Shown: piece by piece, positions 1-9,030 of the stretch
Numbering within the stretch: position 1 is the stretch's first letter
How the letters are laid out: the number at the start of each line of letters is the position of its first letter
Source: an uncultured Flavobacteriaceae bacterium
Lineage (GTDB): Bacteria > Bacteroidota > Bacteroidia > Flavobacteriales > Flavobacteriaceae
Direction: 5' to 3'
Length of the DNA: 64,000 bases
Assembly: GCA_947502495.1 (NCBI GenBank)
Contig: CANNAC010000002.1
Span: forward strand, 1 to 64,000
Program-made: the position numbers and the translations under genes
The notes under the pieces: generated by a model
The model's input: the letters and a program-made list of their open reading frames with translations, nothing else
Database searches by the model: none
Told to the model about the DNA's origin: nothing

Positions 1-179
1 CTCCGATCGTTTTCCCTCTAAAGCTCCGCTTTGAAAAAGGAAAAGTTGCATTTACAAATTCAAGTGCCCTTGATTTGGAAGGCTTAAAAGAGGGCTAACT
101 CACTCCGATCGTTTTCCCTCTAAAGCTCCGCTTTGAAAAAGGAAAAGTTGCATTTACAAATTCAAGTGCCCTTGATTTG
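1..179. repeat. 77-bp direct duplication with internal hairpin
   Basis: Positions 1-77 and 103-179 are the same sequence, separated by 25 bases, so the period is 102 bp. Each copy contains a hairpin-like stretch (TTTTCC...AAAGC-TCC-GCTTT...GGAAAAG). An inverted copy of the GGAAAAGTTGCAT end follows at 181-198. No convincing coding frame is seen in 1-203. The left copy starts at the window edge, so the array may extend further left. Confidence 0.85.
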
Positions 180-203
180 ACATGCAACTTTTCCTTTTAT
201 TCG

Positions 204-277
204 TGACCTCGAGAGGGTTCGAACCTCCAACCATCAGAGCCGAAATCTGATATTCTATCCAGTTGAACTACGAGGCC
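204..277 (-). tRNA. tRNA-Arg (anticodon TCG)
   Basis: On the minus strand the sequence folds as a cloverleaf. The acceptor stem GGCCTCG pairs with CGAGGTC (one G-U), the anticodon arm is TCAGA-TTTCGGC-TCTGA giving anticodon TCG (reads CGA, Arg), and the T-arm is GGAGG-TTCGAAC-CCTCT. The discriminator is A and no CCA is encoded, unlike the tRNA-Phe in this window. No clear promoter was seen upstream. A 23-nt copy of its 5' end lies 55 bp upstream. Confidence 0.93.
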
Positions 278-311
278 ATTTTTGGCTTTGTAGTGCAACT
301 AAATCTCAAAA

Positions 312-334
312 ATCCAGTTGAACTACGAGGCCAT
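312..334 (-). repeat. Partial duplicate of tRNA-Arg 5' end
   Basis: These 23 bases are identical to 257-279, which covers the acceptor 5' strand and the D-arm start of the tRNA-Arg gene plus two flanking bases. The copies are in the same orientation, 55 bp apart. The remnant lacks the anticodon and T arms and cannot be a working tRNA. No integrase gene is nearby. Confidence 0.9.
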
Positions 335-335
335 A

Positions 336-355
336 ATTCCTGCGAAAGCAGGAAT
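336..355. repeat. Short palindromic intergenic repeat
   Basis: ATTCCTGCGAAAGCAGGAAT is a hairpin (ATTCCTGC / GCAGGAAT). It belongs to a family of short GC-rich palindromes scattered between genes in this window. Confidence 0.8.
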
Positions 356-356
356 C

Positions 357-382
357 TTATTATTATTATTATTATTATTATT
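357..382. repeat. TTA trinucleotide microsatellite
   Basis: About eight and a half tandem copies of TTA run from 357 to 382 between a palindromic repeat and another dispersed element. It is not inside a gene; its nearest gene is the tRNA-Arg on its left. Confidence 0.9.
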
Positions 383-383
383 T

Positions 384-413
384 GAGACACTTCGACTGCG
401 CTCAGTGTGACAT
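384..413. repeat. Dispersed intergenic element (GACACTTCGACTGCGCTCAG type)
   Basis: GACACTTCGACTGCGCTCAG followed by TGTGACA. Related sequences recur at 6601-6632 (start of murC) and 11706-11757 (upstream of mraY), so it is a dispersed repeat family. It lies just downstream of yqeY. Confidence 0.7.
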
Positions 414-442
414 GCTAACTTTAATACGTATAAAGTGTTTTA

Positions 443-892
443 TTAAGACAATTTAGCCTTTACAATAGTAGAAATTGTTTTACCATCTGCCTGTCCTGCA
501 AGTTTTTGGTTTACCATCCCCATAACTTTCCCCATATCTTTCATTCCTGCTGCTCCAGTTGCTGCAATAGTTTCTACTACTACTTTTTCAATTTCTGCTT
601 CGCTTAATTGTGCTGGCAAAAACTGACTAATAACTACCGCTTGCGCTATTTCTGGTTCTGCTAAATCTTCTCTGTTTTGTTCCGAAAAAATAGCAGCACT
701 ATCTTTACGTTGCTTTACTAATTTAGATAATATCTTTATTTCTTGATCTTCTGTAATTTCTTCTTTAGATCCTGTTTCTGTTTGTGCTAAAAGTATTTCA
801 GATTTCACTGCTCTTAACGCAGCTAATGCTGTTTGGTCTTTAGATTTCATTGCAGCTTTCATAGCTGTCATTATATCTTGTTGTAAGCTCAT
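443..892 (-). CDS. GatB/YqeY domain protein
   Basis: A 149-residue soluble helical protein of the GatB/YqeY family, related to the tRNA-binding tail of the amidotransferase subunit GatB. Its own biochemical role is not established. Family features seen: an N-terminal MTAMKAAMKSKD helix, the ALRAVKSEI segment, and a C-terminal G-x-KDMGKVMG stretch. The start is set at 892 (MSLQQDIM); the frame stays open for 23 more codons upstream but that extension is unlike the family. It follows ftsZ, as is usual in flavobacteria, but a terminator at 1017-1050 separates the two, so it probably has its own promoter. Confidence 0.9.
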   Translation of the reverse strand: MSLQQDIMTAMKAAMKSKDQTALAALRAVKSEILLAQTETGSKEEITEDQEIKILSKLVKQRKDSAAIFSEQNREDLAEPEIAQAVVISQFLPAQLSEAEIEKVVVETIAATGAAGMKDMGKVMGMVNQKLAGQADGKTISTIVKAKLS

Positions 893-1016
893 AATCTTAT
901 TTGTTTTGAATTGCGAAGATATAAAAAAGTGAGCAGTTGATAGTACTCCGTTTTCAAGCATTTCATCAGAATAAACACTTTAATTTATAAGATTCCTTCT
1001 TTTGTAGGAATACAAA

Positions 1017-1050
1017 AACCCGAAAAACCTCTGGGTGAGTTTTTCGGGTT
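1017..1050 (-). terminator. Intrinsic terminator after ftsZ
   Basis: A 12-bp perfect stem, AACCCGAAAAAC (1017-1028) with GTTTTTCGGGTT (1039-1050), and a 10-nt loop. Read on the minus strand it is followed by a T-rich run. It lies 61 bp past the ftsZ stop and ends the dcw transcription unit. Confidence 0.85.
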
Positions 1051-1111
1051 AATTGAAATTAAACACTTAACTTTTTATTTTAGGAGATTCCGTTATAAAA
1101 ATGAAGTTTCA

Positions 1112-3172
1112 TTAATCTACATTATCGTGTAAAAACGAATTATTACTTCTTAATAACATATCATCATTATCATCTGTACTTAAAGTAGTACCAGAAATAC
1201 TGGTTCTTTGTGATGAATGTTGTGCATCTTGTAAATCTACACCTTGACGCTTATATGCTGGAATTTTTTCTATATCCTCAATTTTTGCAGTATTGAATTT
1301 ATAGTTAAAATCTTTCATCTTACGTCTGCGTTCTTCTGCTCTTTCTTTTAGCATGTCTGAAATCGGACTGTTCATTGGGTCAATTTCTTCCACTTGCTCT
1401 TCCACAACATGGTTACGCACAACTTTCTTTTCGAAAACAATTTCTTCTTCTAAAACCTTATTTACAACTTCTACAACTGGCTCTTTTTTCTTTGGCTCGC
1501 TAGTAGCTTCAAATTCTAAATAATCATCTAAAGCATAACGAATTTCGCCATCTTTATTTGTTTCCGTAACATTTACAAGTTCGATAAAATCATTTACAGG
1601 TAATTCCTTAATTTCTTCTGCATTTAAATTATGAATCACTTTTTCTTCTTGCACAACCTCTTTAACCTCTGGTGTTTCTTGTGCAATAGGCGCTACAGGC
1701 TCGCTTAATGGCATATCAAAAGTTAGCGTAATTTGTTGCTCTTCTTCTTCAAAGTCATTAGTAATTTCATTTGTTGGTGTAGCATTGGTGATTACAAAAT
1801 CTTCTTCTATTAAAGTATCTTCTACTTCTTCAAAAATATCTTCTTCAAAATCGTCATCTGCAAAACATTTATCTTCTGTATGTACATCCTTCGTTGCAAG
1901 TACTTCATCATAAACCACATTCATGTTTTTGATGATTTCTGAAGTCGGAATTAAATTTAATGGCTTAGCACCAACTTTTCTTCGTGTTTCAAAAGCGTCT
2001 TCCAATTCATTTAAATCTAAAGTGTGCTTTACAATTACCGGTTCTACCTTCTTTTGTAACTCAATATTTGGCTTTATAATTGCTGGGCTTTTATCCTTTT
2101 TAGACAAATCTTGCTCCGAAGTTTGCTCTTCTTCCAAAGAGTGAATAACTTTTTTTGTTTCGGTATTTGAAATTTCATCTTGTTGTTCAATATCAAAACC
2201 TGTAGCAATAATAGTTACAGCGATAGACTCATCTAAAGAATCATCTTCACCAACACCCATAATGATGTTTGCTCCATGACCTGCTTCGTTTTGAATATGG
2301 TCATTGATTTCTCCTATCTCATCGATAGTAATTTCTTGTGCTCCAGAAACGATTAGCAACAATACGTTTTTGGCACCTATAATTTTATTATCGTTTAATA
2401 ATGGGGAATCTAAAGCTTTACGAATGGCATCATGTGCACGATTTTGCCCTGAAGAACTAGCAGAACCCATTATAGCTGTTCCACTACTACTTAATACCGT
2501 TTTCGCATCACGTAAATCAATATTTTGTGTATAGTGATGTGTAATTACTTCGGCAATACCGCGAGCTGCTGTAGATAATACTTCATCTGCTTTAGAGAAC
2601 CCTGCTTTAAAACCAAGATTACCATAAACGTCACGAAGTTTATTATTGTTTATTACGATTAATGAATCTACTACGTTTCGTAGTTTTTCAATACCATTTT
2701 GCGCTTGTTCGTTACGCATTTTTCCTTCAAACTGGAAAGGCATAGTAACAATTCCAACCGTTAAAATGTCTAAATCTTTAGCCATTTTAGCAATAATTGG
2801 AGCTGCTCCTGTTCCTGTTCCTCCACCCATTCCTGCGGTAATGAAGATCATTTTGGTATTGGTATCTAACATGCGTTGTAGATCCTCAAAACTCTCTATA
2901 GCAGATTGCTCTCCTACATCTGGATTTGCTCCTGCTCCTAAACCTTCGGTAAGGTTAAGACCTAATTGAATTTTGTTGGGTACACCACTATTTTGAAGTG
3001 CTTGCGCATCTGTATTACAGATTACGAAGTCTACTCCTTTAATGCCTTGTTGAAACATGTGATTGATAGCATTACTACCACCACCACCTACTCCAATAAC
3101 TTTAATCACATTGGATTGATTTTTTGGTAAATCGAATGCTATATTGGTTTCGAATTCTTTGTTGCTGCTCAT
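1112..3172 (-). CDS. ftsZ: Cell division protein FtsZ
   Basis: Tubulin-like GTPase that forms the cytokinetic ring. The GTPase core fills roughly residues 20-330: the N-terminal VIGVGGGGSNA loop, the tubulin signature GGGTGTG at 116-122, and the T7-loop region near residue 210. The protein is 686 residues, about 300 longer than E. coli FtsZ. The extra length is an acidic low-complexity C-terminal linker rich in Glu/Val, followed by a basic patch (KERAEERRRKMKD) and a short tail. Long FtsZ tails are known in Bacteroidota. It is the last gene of the dcw operon, 32 bp after ftsA. Confidence 0.98.
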   Translation of the reverse strand: MSSNKEFETNIAFDLPKNQSNVIKVIGVGGGGSNAINHMFQQGIKGVDFVICNTDAQALQNSGVPNKIQLGLNLTEGLGAGANPDVGEQSAIESFEDLQRMLDTNTKMIFITAGMGGGTGTGAAPIIAKMAKDLDILTVGIVTMPFQFEGKMRNEQAQNGIEKLRNVVDSLIVINNNKLRDVYGNLGFKAGFSKADEVLSTAARGIAEVITHHYTQNIDLRDAKTVLSSSGTAIMGSASSSGQNRAHDAIRKALDSPLLNDNKIIGAKNVLLLIVSGAQEITIDEIGEINDHIQNEAGHGANIIMGVGEDDSLDESIAVTIIATGFDIEQQDEISNTETKKVIHSLEEEQTSEQDLSKKDKSPAIIKPNIELQKKVEPVIVKHTLDLNELEDAFETRRKVGAKPLNLIPTSEIIKNMNVVYDEVLATKDVHTEDKCFADDDFEEDIFEEVEDTLIEEDFVITNATPTNEITNDFEEEEQQITLTFDMPLSEPVAPIAQETPEVKEVVQEEKVIHNLNAEEIKELPVNDFIELVNVTETNKDGEIRYALDDYLEFEATSEPKKKEPVVEVVNKVLEEEIVFEKKVVRNHVVEEQVEEIDPMNSPISDMLKERAEERRRKMKDFNYKFNTAKIEDIEKIPAYKRQGVDLQDAQHSSQRTSISGTTLSTDDNDDMLLRSNNSFLHDNVD

Positions 3173-3204
3173 GAATTTCGGTTTTATTTTCTTACTTAAT
3201 TACT

Positions 3205-4527
3205 TTACTCTGCGTTATCTAAAAAATCTTTTACTTTCTCGGTCAGTTTGTCTAAAAACGAACGTCTTTCTTTTACTGGTTGTATTGTTTCCGTTTCTTC
3301 TTTTGTCTCTTCTGTTTCATCGACTAGAAAATCGGATTCTTCCACAATAACTTCGGCTTTCTTTCTTTCATTTCTTTTTAAGCCATCCATTACTAAACCT
3401 ACAGCTGTAGCAAATAGCGGACTTGTAATCTCACCATCGCTATCTCCTGCAAGATGCTCATTAGGAAACCCTATCCTAGTATCCATTCCTGTTATATACT
3501 CTACCAATTGTTTTAAATGCTTTAATTGTGCGCCACCACCAGTTAAAACGATTCCTGCAATAAGTTTCTTTTTTTGCTCTTCGTGACCATAATTTTTAAT
3601 CTCTACATATACTTGTTCCACAATTTCTACTACGCGGGCATGTATAATTTTAGAGAGATTTTTTAATGTGATCTCTTTTGGTTCTCTACCTCTTAAACCT
3701 GGAATAGAAACAATTTCATTGTCTTTATTTTCTCCTGGCCATGCAGAACCAAATTTTATTTTTAAAAGTTCGGCTTGCTTTTCGATAATAGAACAACCTT
3801 CTTTTATGTCTTCTGTAATTACATTTCCTCCAAAAGGAATCACAGCAGTATGTCTAATAATACCATCTCTAAAAATGGCTAAATCTGTTGTTCCTCCTCC
3901 AATATCGATAAGTGCAACTCCTGCTTCTTTTTCTTCTTGACTTAATACGGCATTAGAAGATGCTAAAGGCTCTAGGGTAACTCCTTCCAAATCTAATCCG
4001 GCACTTTGTATACACCTTCCTACATTTCGGATAGAAGAAACTTGTCCGACTACCACATGAAAATTAGCTTCTAATCTTCCGCCATACATTCCTACTGGTT
4101 CTTTTATTTCGGCTTGACCATCTACTTTATATTCTTGTGGTAAAACGTGAATAATTTCTTCACCAGGAAGCATTACTAATTTATGAACTTGATTGATTAA
4201 TCGATCTATATCTTCTTCATCAATAACCAATTCAGAATTTGCTCTCGTAATATAATCGCTATGTTGCAAGCTTCTTATATGCTGTCCCGCAATACCAACG
4301 GTTACCCCTTCAATTTTAATCCCTGCCGCAGTTTCTGCTTCTTGAACTGCTAATTGAATCGATTGAATGGTTTGCGTAATATTATTTACTACACCACGAT
4401 GTACACCAAGGCTTTTAGATTTACCAATACCTAAAATCTCAACCTTACCATATTCATTTTTACGACCAATCATAGCCACAATCTTTGTGGTTCCGATGTC
4501 TAATCCTACTGCTATATTATTCTCCAT
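3205..4527 (-). CDS. ftsA: Cell division protein FtsA
   Basis: Actin-like ATPase that tethers FtsZ filaments to the membrane. The 440-residue protein shows the phosphate-1 loop GLDIGTTKIVAMIG near the start, phosphate-2 DIGGGTTDLAIF around residue 208, and the adenosine motif VLTGGGAQLK around 330. After a Glu/Thr-rich linker the C-terminus ends in an amphipathic segment (FLDKLTEKVKDFLD), as expected for the FtsA membrane-targeting helix. It starts 3 bp after ftsQ, so the two are likely co-translated. Confidence 0.97.
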   Translation of the reverse strand: MENNIAVGLDIGTTKIVAMIGRKNEYGKVEILGIGKSKSLGVHRGVVNNITQTIQSIQLAVQEAETAAGIKIEGVTVGIAGQHIRSLQHSDYITRANSELVIDEEDIDRLINQVHKLVMLPGEEIIHVLPQEYKVDGQAEIKEPVGMYGGRLEANFHVVVGQVSSIRNVGRCIQSAGLDLEGVTLEPLASSNAVLSQEEKEAGVALIDIGGGTTDLAIFRDGIIRHTAVIPFGGNVITEDIKEGCSIIEKQAELLKIKFGSAWPGENKDNEIVSIPGLRGREPKEITLKNLSKIIHARVVEIVEQVYVEIKNYGHEEQKKKLIAGIVLTGGGAQLKHLKQLVEYITGMDTRIGFPNEHLAGDSDGEITSPLFATAVGLVMDGLKRNERKKAEVIVEESDFLVDETEETKEETETIQPVKERRSFLDKLTEKVKDFLDNAE

Positions 4528-4530
4528 AGT

Positions 4531-5253
4531 TTACGTTTTGGTGCACACTACTTGGTTATCAAACTGTAAATTAACTTTACTGTAACTATTAAGTGTTTTT
4601 TCTTTTAACGCCTTTTGATAAAACACCTTTAGGTTATTTATCTTTTTATCTAATTGATTTAAATCCCCTAAATGCACTATAAAAGTGGATTGTCTCAATT
4701 TTAAATGAACACTATTGTCTTCATTTTGATGAATCTCGATAACATACTTATTTAAAAACGCATCGTTATTTATCTTTTCTGCTATTTTAAACACGTTATC
4801 CAACGCATCTTTATTCACTAAACCGGTTACCAAAGGTACTCTTGCCGCATGATTAGAAGACAAAGGCATATAATCTCCTTGGTCATCTATATAATACGAC
4901 GTATTAGCACTAACTCTAGCTATAGGTTTTTTTTGTTTCACTTCTGCTTTAAGTTCCCCATTTACAGAAAGATACACTTCGGCAGATTTGATCATAGGAT
5001 TAGAATTCAGGGCAGATTCTAATTTGTTCAAATCTAAAATTTCTTTAGACGCCTTTGCACCATTTTCTTGATTTTGTATTAACAACTTACTAACATTAGC
5101 CTGCGTGATAAACAAGTTATTATCGCCTAAAAACTGCACTTGAGGTTGCGATACATTTCTAACCTTATTTTTCGTTCCCGAAAAAGCATACAAAAACACT
5201 ACTAACACTAGTAGTACAAACATCTTTATATAGCTCCAATTAACGTTCACCAA
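4531..5253 (-). CDS. ftsQ: Cell division protein FtsQ/DivIB
   Basis: Bitopic divisome protein linking early and late division factors in the periplasm. The 240-residue sequence has a short cytoplasmic start, one membrane helix (about residues 9-27) and a periplasmic region that fits a POTRA-like FtsQ fold (SKLLIQNQENG... through RVPLVTG). Sequence similarity across this family is low, so the assignment rests on the topology and on its place between murC and ftsA. Its start overlaps the murC stop by 14 nt. Confidence 0.9.
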   Translation of the reverse strand: MVNVNWSYIKMFVLLVLVVFLYAFSGTKNKVRNVSQPQVQFLGDNNLFITQANVSKLLIQNQENGAKASKEILDLNKLESALNSNPMIKSAEVYLSVNGELKAEVKQKKPIARVSANTSYYIDDQGDYMPLSSNHAARVPLVTGLVNKDALDNVFKIAEKINNDAFLNKYVIEIHQNEDNSVHLKLRQSTFIVHLGDLNQLDKKINNLKVFYQKALKEKTLNSYSKVNLQFDNQVVCTKT

Positions 5254-6595
5254 GCAATCCTTTTTTAATATGTTTCACTTCTGCTCCAATATCACCAGCA
5301 CCAATAGTTAAAATTATTTGTGCTTTACTTTCTTTTATTTTTGTAACCAACTCATTTTTAGCAACAAGTTGTTTCTTTTCATTTTTAATTTTTTCTAATA
5401 ACCAACTAGAAGTCACGCCTTCTATTGACATTTCTCTTGCTGGATAAATATCTAATAATAGTACTTCATCAAACTGCGACAAGCTTTTAGCAAAATCGTC
5501 TATAAAATCTTTGGTTCTAGAAAATAAATGCGGTTGAAAAACAGCCAACACTTCCTTATTTGGGTACATTTCTCTAACGGCCTGATGCACTGCATTAATT
5601 TCTTCAGGATGGTGTGCATAGTCATCTATAAACACCAATTCTTCGGATTTAATTTGGTACGTAAATCTGCGTTTCACACCTTTATAAGATGCTAAAGCTT
5701 TGGCGAGCTGCTGGTGAGGGCAACCATATTCTACAGCCATCGCCAAGGCTACTAACGCATTCGACAAATTATGTCTACCAGGCAGGTTAAATTGAACTCT
5801 TTCTAGTGTTGCATTTGGCATTTTCACATCAAATACATAAGCACCATTTTCTATTTTTATATTTTTTACGGAATAATCGGAATCGTCTTCAATCCCGTAA
5901 GTAATTCCTTTTAGCGGTAAACCGTTTTTAACAAACAGTTTTCCGTTAGGTTTTATTTTCTCTGAAAAATCTTTGAATGTTTTAATTAACTCGGAAGCAT
6001 CTCCATAAATATCTAAATGATCGGCATCCATAGATGTTATGCATGCTAAATCTGGCGACAAAGTTAAGAAGGATCTATCAAATTCATCTGCTTCTACCAC
6101 AGAAACTTTGTTTCCGTTTAAGATTAAATTAGAGTTATAATTTTCGCTTATTCCTCCTAAAAAAGCAGTTAATTCTATATTACATTCATATAGCAAATGC
6201 CCTAAAATACTTGTTGTTGTGGTTTTACCATGGGTTCCTGCAACAGCCAAACAAAATGTATTTTCTGTAATTAAACCTAGAATTTCAGATCGCTTTAAAA
6301 CGGTGAAATTTCTATCGTTTTTAAAATAAGTCAGTTGTTTATGATCTTTCGGAACTGCCGGAGTATAAACAACTAAAGTAGTATCATAATTTAAAAAAGC
6401 ATCATCCACTTGCGCTATGGAATCTTCAAAATGAACCTGAATACCTAAATCCACCAAACTATCGGTAATTTCTGTTTGGGTTTTATCATAACCAGCCACG
6501 TTTTTATTGCTCGCTTTAAAGTATCGCGCAAGCGCACTCATGCCAATGCCTCCAATGCCAATAAAATAGATGTTATGTATGTTGTTTAAGTTCAT
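5240..6595 (-). CDS. murC: UDP-N-acetylmuramate--L-alanine ligase MurC
   Basis: Adds L-Ala to UDP-MurNAc, the first peptide step of peptidoglycan synthesis. Seen in order: the N-terminal nucleotide fold FIGIGGIGMSALARYF, the ATP loop GTHGKTTTT, the VVEADEFDRSF stretch, and DDYAHHPEEI near the C-terminal domain. The chosen start (MNLNNIHN) gives 451 residues. The frame is open 12 codons further, to 6631, but those codons come from a dispersed repeat element and do not look like protein. It lies 54 bp after murG and overlaps ftsQ. Confidence 0.97.
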   Translation of the reverse strand: MNLNNIHNIYFIGIGGIGMSALARYFKASNKNVAGYDKTQTEITDSLVDLGIQVHFEDSIAQVDDAFLNYDTTLVVYTPAVPKDHKQLTYFKNDRNFTVLKRSEILGLITENTFCLAVAGTHGKTTTTSILGHLLYECNIELTAFLGGISENYNSNLILNGNKVSVVEADEFDRSFLTLSPDLACITSMDADHLDIYGDASELIKTFKDFSEKIKPNGKLFVKNGLPLKGITYGIEDDSDYSVKNIKIENGAYVFDVKMPNATLERVQFNLPGRHNLSNALVALAMAVEYGCPHQQLAKALASYKGVKRRFTYQIKSEELVFIDDYAHHPEEINAVHQAVREMYPNKEVLAVFQPHLFSRTKDFIDDFAKSLSQFDEVLLLDIYPAREMSIEGVTSSWLLEKIKNEKKQLVAKNELVTKIKESKAQIILTIGAGDIGAEVKHIKKGLLGER

Positions 6596-6600
6596 TAATT

Positions 6601-6632
6601 CAAGACACTTTGCCTGCGCTCCGTGTGACATT
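6601..6632. repeat. Dispersed intergenic element before murC
   Basis: GACACTTTGCCTGCGCTCCG followed by TGTGACA, related to the elements at 384-413 and 11706-11757. It fills the murG-murC gap and creates a false N-terminal extension of murC. Confidence 0.7.
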
Positions 6633-6649
6633 TTAGTTTTAAATTTTAT

Positions 6650-7741
6650 TTATTTTAATAGTTTTTCAACTTCGTCTACTATTTCTTTTGTAGCATTCAC
6701 TAATGCTAGCTTTTTTATATTTGCTCCTAATTCTTTTTGTTTCTCTGGTGACGCCATTAATTGGGTAAACTTGTTTTCAAAATCTACTACCAAATCACTT
6801 TCATTAATTAACATCGCTGCATTTTCATTTACAACCGCCATGGCATTTTTAGTTTGATGGTCTTCTGCAACATTTGGCGACGGTATAAAAATTACTGGCT
6901 TACCAACAATACACAATTCACTAACCGAACCTGCACCTGCTCTAGAGATAATAACATCTGCTGCAGCATAAGCCAAATCCATGTTATTTATAAACTCATG
7001 CAATTGCACTTGCTTTTCATTACCATCAATTTTATACGTTTTGTAATACAGTTTACCGCATTGCCAAATCACTTGAATATTTAACGTATTAAAATAATCA
7101 AGTTCTGCTCGTATTAATTCATTAATTCGTTTTGCACCTAAACTACCTCCAATAACCAAAAGCGTTTTCTTTCCTTCAATTAGATTAAAATATTTTTTAG
7201 CTTCGGCAACTTTAGAATCGATATCCAATAAATCTTGACGTACAGGATTTCCTGTTTTAATCATTTTTTCTTTCGGAAAAAAGCGTTCTAAACCATCATA
7301 AGCAACACAAATTTTCTGCACCTTTTTAGATAACAGTTTATTTGTAATTCCCGGATACGAGTTTTGCTCTTGTATCAAAGCAGGCACGCCGTTTGAAGTT
7401 GCCATTTGCAATAATGGTCCGCTTGCAAATCCTCCAGTACCAATAGCTATATCTGGTTTAAACTGTTTTATTATTTTCCTTGCATTATACAAACTGCTTA
7501 ATAACTTAAATGGAAACATTGCATTCTTAAAGGTAAGCTTACGCTGAATACCTGAAATCCAAAGTCCCTTAATAGCAAAACCAGCTTGAGGTACTTTTTC
7601 CATTTCCATCCTGTCTTTTGCACCAACAAACAGAAACTCTGCATTTGGAAAACGAGATTTTAACTCATTAGCAATAGCGATTGCAGGATAGATATGTCCT
7701 CCTGTTCCTCCTCCTGATAATATGATTTTATACTTCTTCAT
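6650..7741 (-). CDS. murG: Undecaprenyl-PP-MurNAc-pentapeptide GlcNAc transferase MurG
   Basis: Membrane-associated GT28 glycosyltransferase that converts lipid I to lipid II. It is 363 residues, the usual length. The N-terminal donor/acceptor loop [15 protein letters not shown] is present, the second glycine-rich loop [10 protein letters not shown] lies near 199, and the C-terminal UDP-GlcNAc pocket includes [12 protein letters not shown]. It shares one base with the ftsW stop, so translation is likely coupled. Confidence 0.98.
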   Translation of the reverse strand: MKKYKIILSGGGTGGHIYPAIAIANELKSRFPNAEFLFVGAKDRMEMEKVPQAGFAIKGLWISGIQRKLTFKNAMFPFKLLSSLYNARKIIKQFKPDIAIGTGGFASGPLLQMATSNGVPALIQEQNSYPGITNKLLSKKVQKICVAYDGLERFFPKEKMIKTGNPVRQDLLDIDSKVAEAKKYFNLIEGKKTLLVIGGSLGAKRINELIRAELDYFNTLNIQVIWQCGKLYYKTYKIDGNEKQVQLHEFINNMDLAYAAADVIISRAGAGSVSELCIVGKPVIFIPSPNVAEDHQTKNAMAVVNENAAMLINESDLVVDFENKFTQLMASPEKQKELGANIKKLALVNATKEIVDEVEKLLK

Positions 7742-8934
7742 TAAATTGCTTCGCTTAAAACCTCTAACGGATTATCTTCACTATTCTCTTTATTCTTATC
7801 TTCTTCTCTCTTTGCACTTACACTTAACACAATACCAATGGCAAGACAAGTCATCCAAATAGACGTTCCTCCACTACTCACTAATGGTAATGTTTGTCCC
7901 GTTACCGGAAATAATTCTACGGCAACCGCCATATTTATCAATGCTTGAAAAACGATTGGCAAACCAACACCAAGCACCAAGAGTTTACCAAAAATGGTAT
8001 CTGATTTCTGCGCTACAATTACAATCCTAAACAGCAACCACATATATAGTATCATTAGCAAAAAACCTCCTATTAAACCGTATTCTTCCACTATAATTGC
8101 ATAAATAAAATCGGATGAGGATTGCGGTAAAAAGTTTTTCTGAATACTTTTACCCGGACCAACACCTTGAATTCCACCAGAGGCAATTGCTGTTTTCGCA
8201 TGCTCTATTTGATAGTCTGCTTCTGTATTATCATCATTTGAGAAACTATCAATTCTACTCATCCAAGTATCAATTCTATTTGGCATTGCATCTGGAAACG
8301 CCTTTGCAACCAAAACAAAGAGCACCAATGCAAAAATACCAGAACCAATAATTACTGCTAAATAGCGTAAAGGGTAACCTCCTAAAAAAACCAACATAAC
8401 CACCATAACAAACATAATTGCAGCGGTTGAAAAATTCGCTGGAAGTATGAGTATTAAAACTAGAAACACAGGTATCCAGAGCGGTAAAATAGTTTCGGCA
8501 AAAGTAATTTCTTTTTCTTGAATTTTAGACATATATCTTGCTACATATACCATAAGCACAACTGCTGCCAAAGTAGATGTTTGAAAAGACATATTCACTA
8601 TCGGAATTTGAATCCAACGACTTGCATTTGCTCCTTCAATAGTAGTTCCTTGCAGCATAGTAACAACCAATAACACTAATACTACAGGAATTAAAACCAT
8701 CGATAATCCTCTAAAATATCGATACGGAATTTTATGCACGCCATACATGATAGCGAAACCTAAAAACAAATGCATAAAGTGCTTAATAAAAAAAGAAAAG
8801 GTATTGCCTGTACCGCCAACGTAAGCTAAATTGCTTGCCGCGCTATACACAGGTAAAAACGAGAAAATTGCCAATAGCGCTGCTATTGCCCAAATTAACC
8901 GATCTCCTTTTATGTTATTAAATATTTCTTGCAT
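7741..8934 (-). CDS. ftsW: SEDS peptidoglycan polymerase FtsW
   Basis: Polytopic SEDS-family glycosyltransferase that works with FtsI at the septum. It has about ten hydrophobic segments and the family's [10 protein letters not shown] motif near the C-terminus, with [19 protein letters not shown] in the large loop. The start at 8934 ([11 protein letters not shown], 397 residues) fits relatives; an alternative Met five codons upstream (8949) lies on the edge of a dispersed repeat. The C-terminal cytoplasmic tail is charged ([14 protein letters not shown]). Confidence 0.95.
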   Translation of the reverse strand: MQEIFNNIKGDRLIWAIAALLAIFSFLPVYSAASNLAYVGGTGNTFSFFIKHFMHLFLGFAIMYGVHKIPYRYFRGLSMVLIPVVLVLLVVTMLQGTTIEGANASRWIQIPIVNMSFQTSTLAAVVLMVYVARYMSKIQEKEITFAETILPLWIPVFLVLILILPANFSTAAIMFVMVVMLVFLGGYPLRYLAVIIGSGIFALVLFVLVAKAFPDAMPNRIDTWMSRIDSFSNDDNTEADYQIEHAKTAIASGGIQGVGPGKSIQKNFLPQSSSDFIYAIIVEEYGLIGGFLLMILYMWLLFRIVIVAQKSDTIFGKLLVLGVGLPIVFQALINMAVAVELFPVTGQTLPLVSSGGTSIWMTCLAIGIVLSVSAKREEDKNKENSEDNPLEVLSEAI

Positions 8935-8945
8935 TATTTTTTTTA

Positions 8946-9010
8946 TCATTCTACGCTACGACGCAGAATCTATTTTTATTTGTGGATTTTGCATCAAGTG
9001 CAGAATGACA
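8946..9010. repeat. Dispersed intergenic element between murD and ftsW
   Basis: TCATTCTACGCTACGACGCA ... CAGAATGACA. The ends are inverted TCATTCT/AGAATGA. The same layout is found at 10374-10441 between mraY and murD. It separates ftsW from murD and may fold into a hairpin in the mRNA. Confidence 0.75.
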
Positions 9011-9030
9011 AATCATTTTTTTTTATTTTA

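Noticed and set aside
312-334. tRNA fragment as a phage attachment site
   Set aside because: It copies the 5' end of the tRNA rather than the 3' end, the copies are only 55 bp apart, and no integrase is nearby.
893-961. N-terminal extension of the YqeY protein
   Set aside because: The 23 extra residues do not resemble the family; Met at 892 does.
1923-2969. Plus-strand open frames inside ftsZ
   Set aside because: They are antisense shadows of a well-supported gene and have no family features.
6596-6631. N-terminal extension of MurC
   Set aside because: The extra 12 codons come from a dispersed repeat element and the next Met matches the family start.
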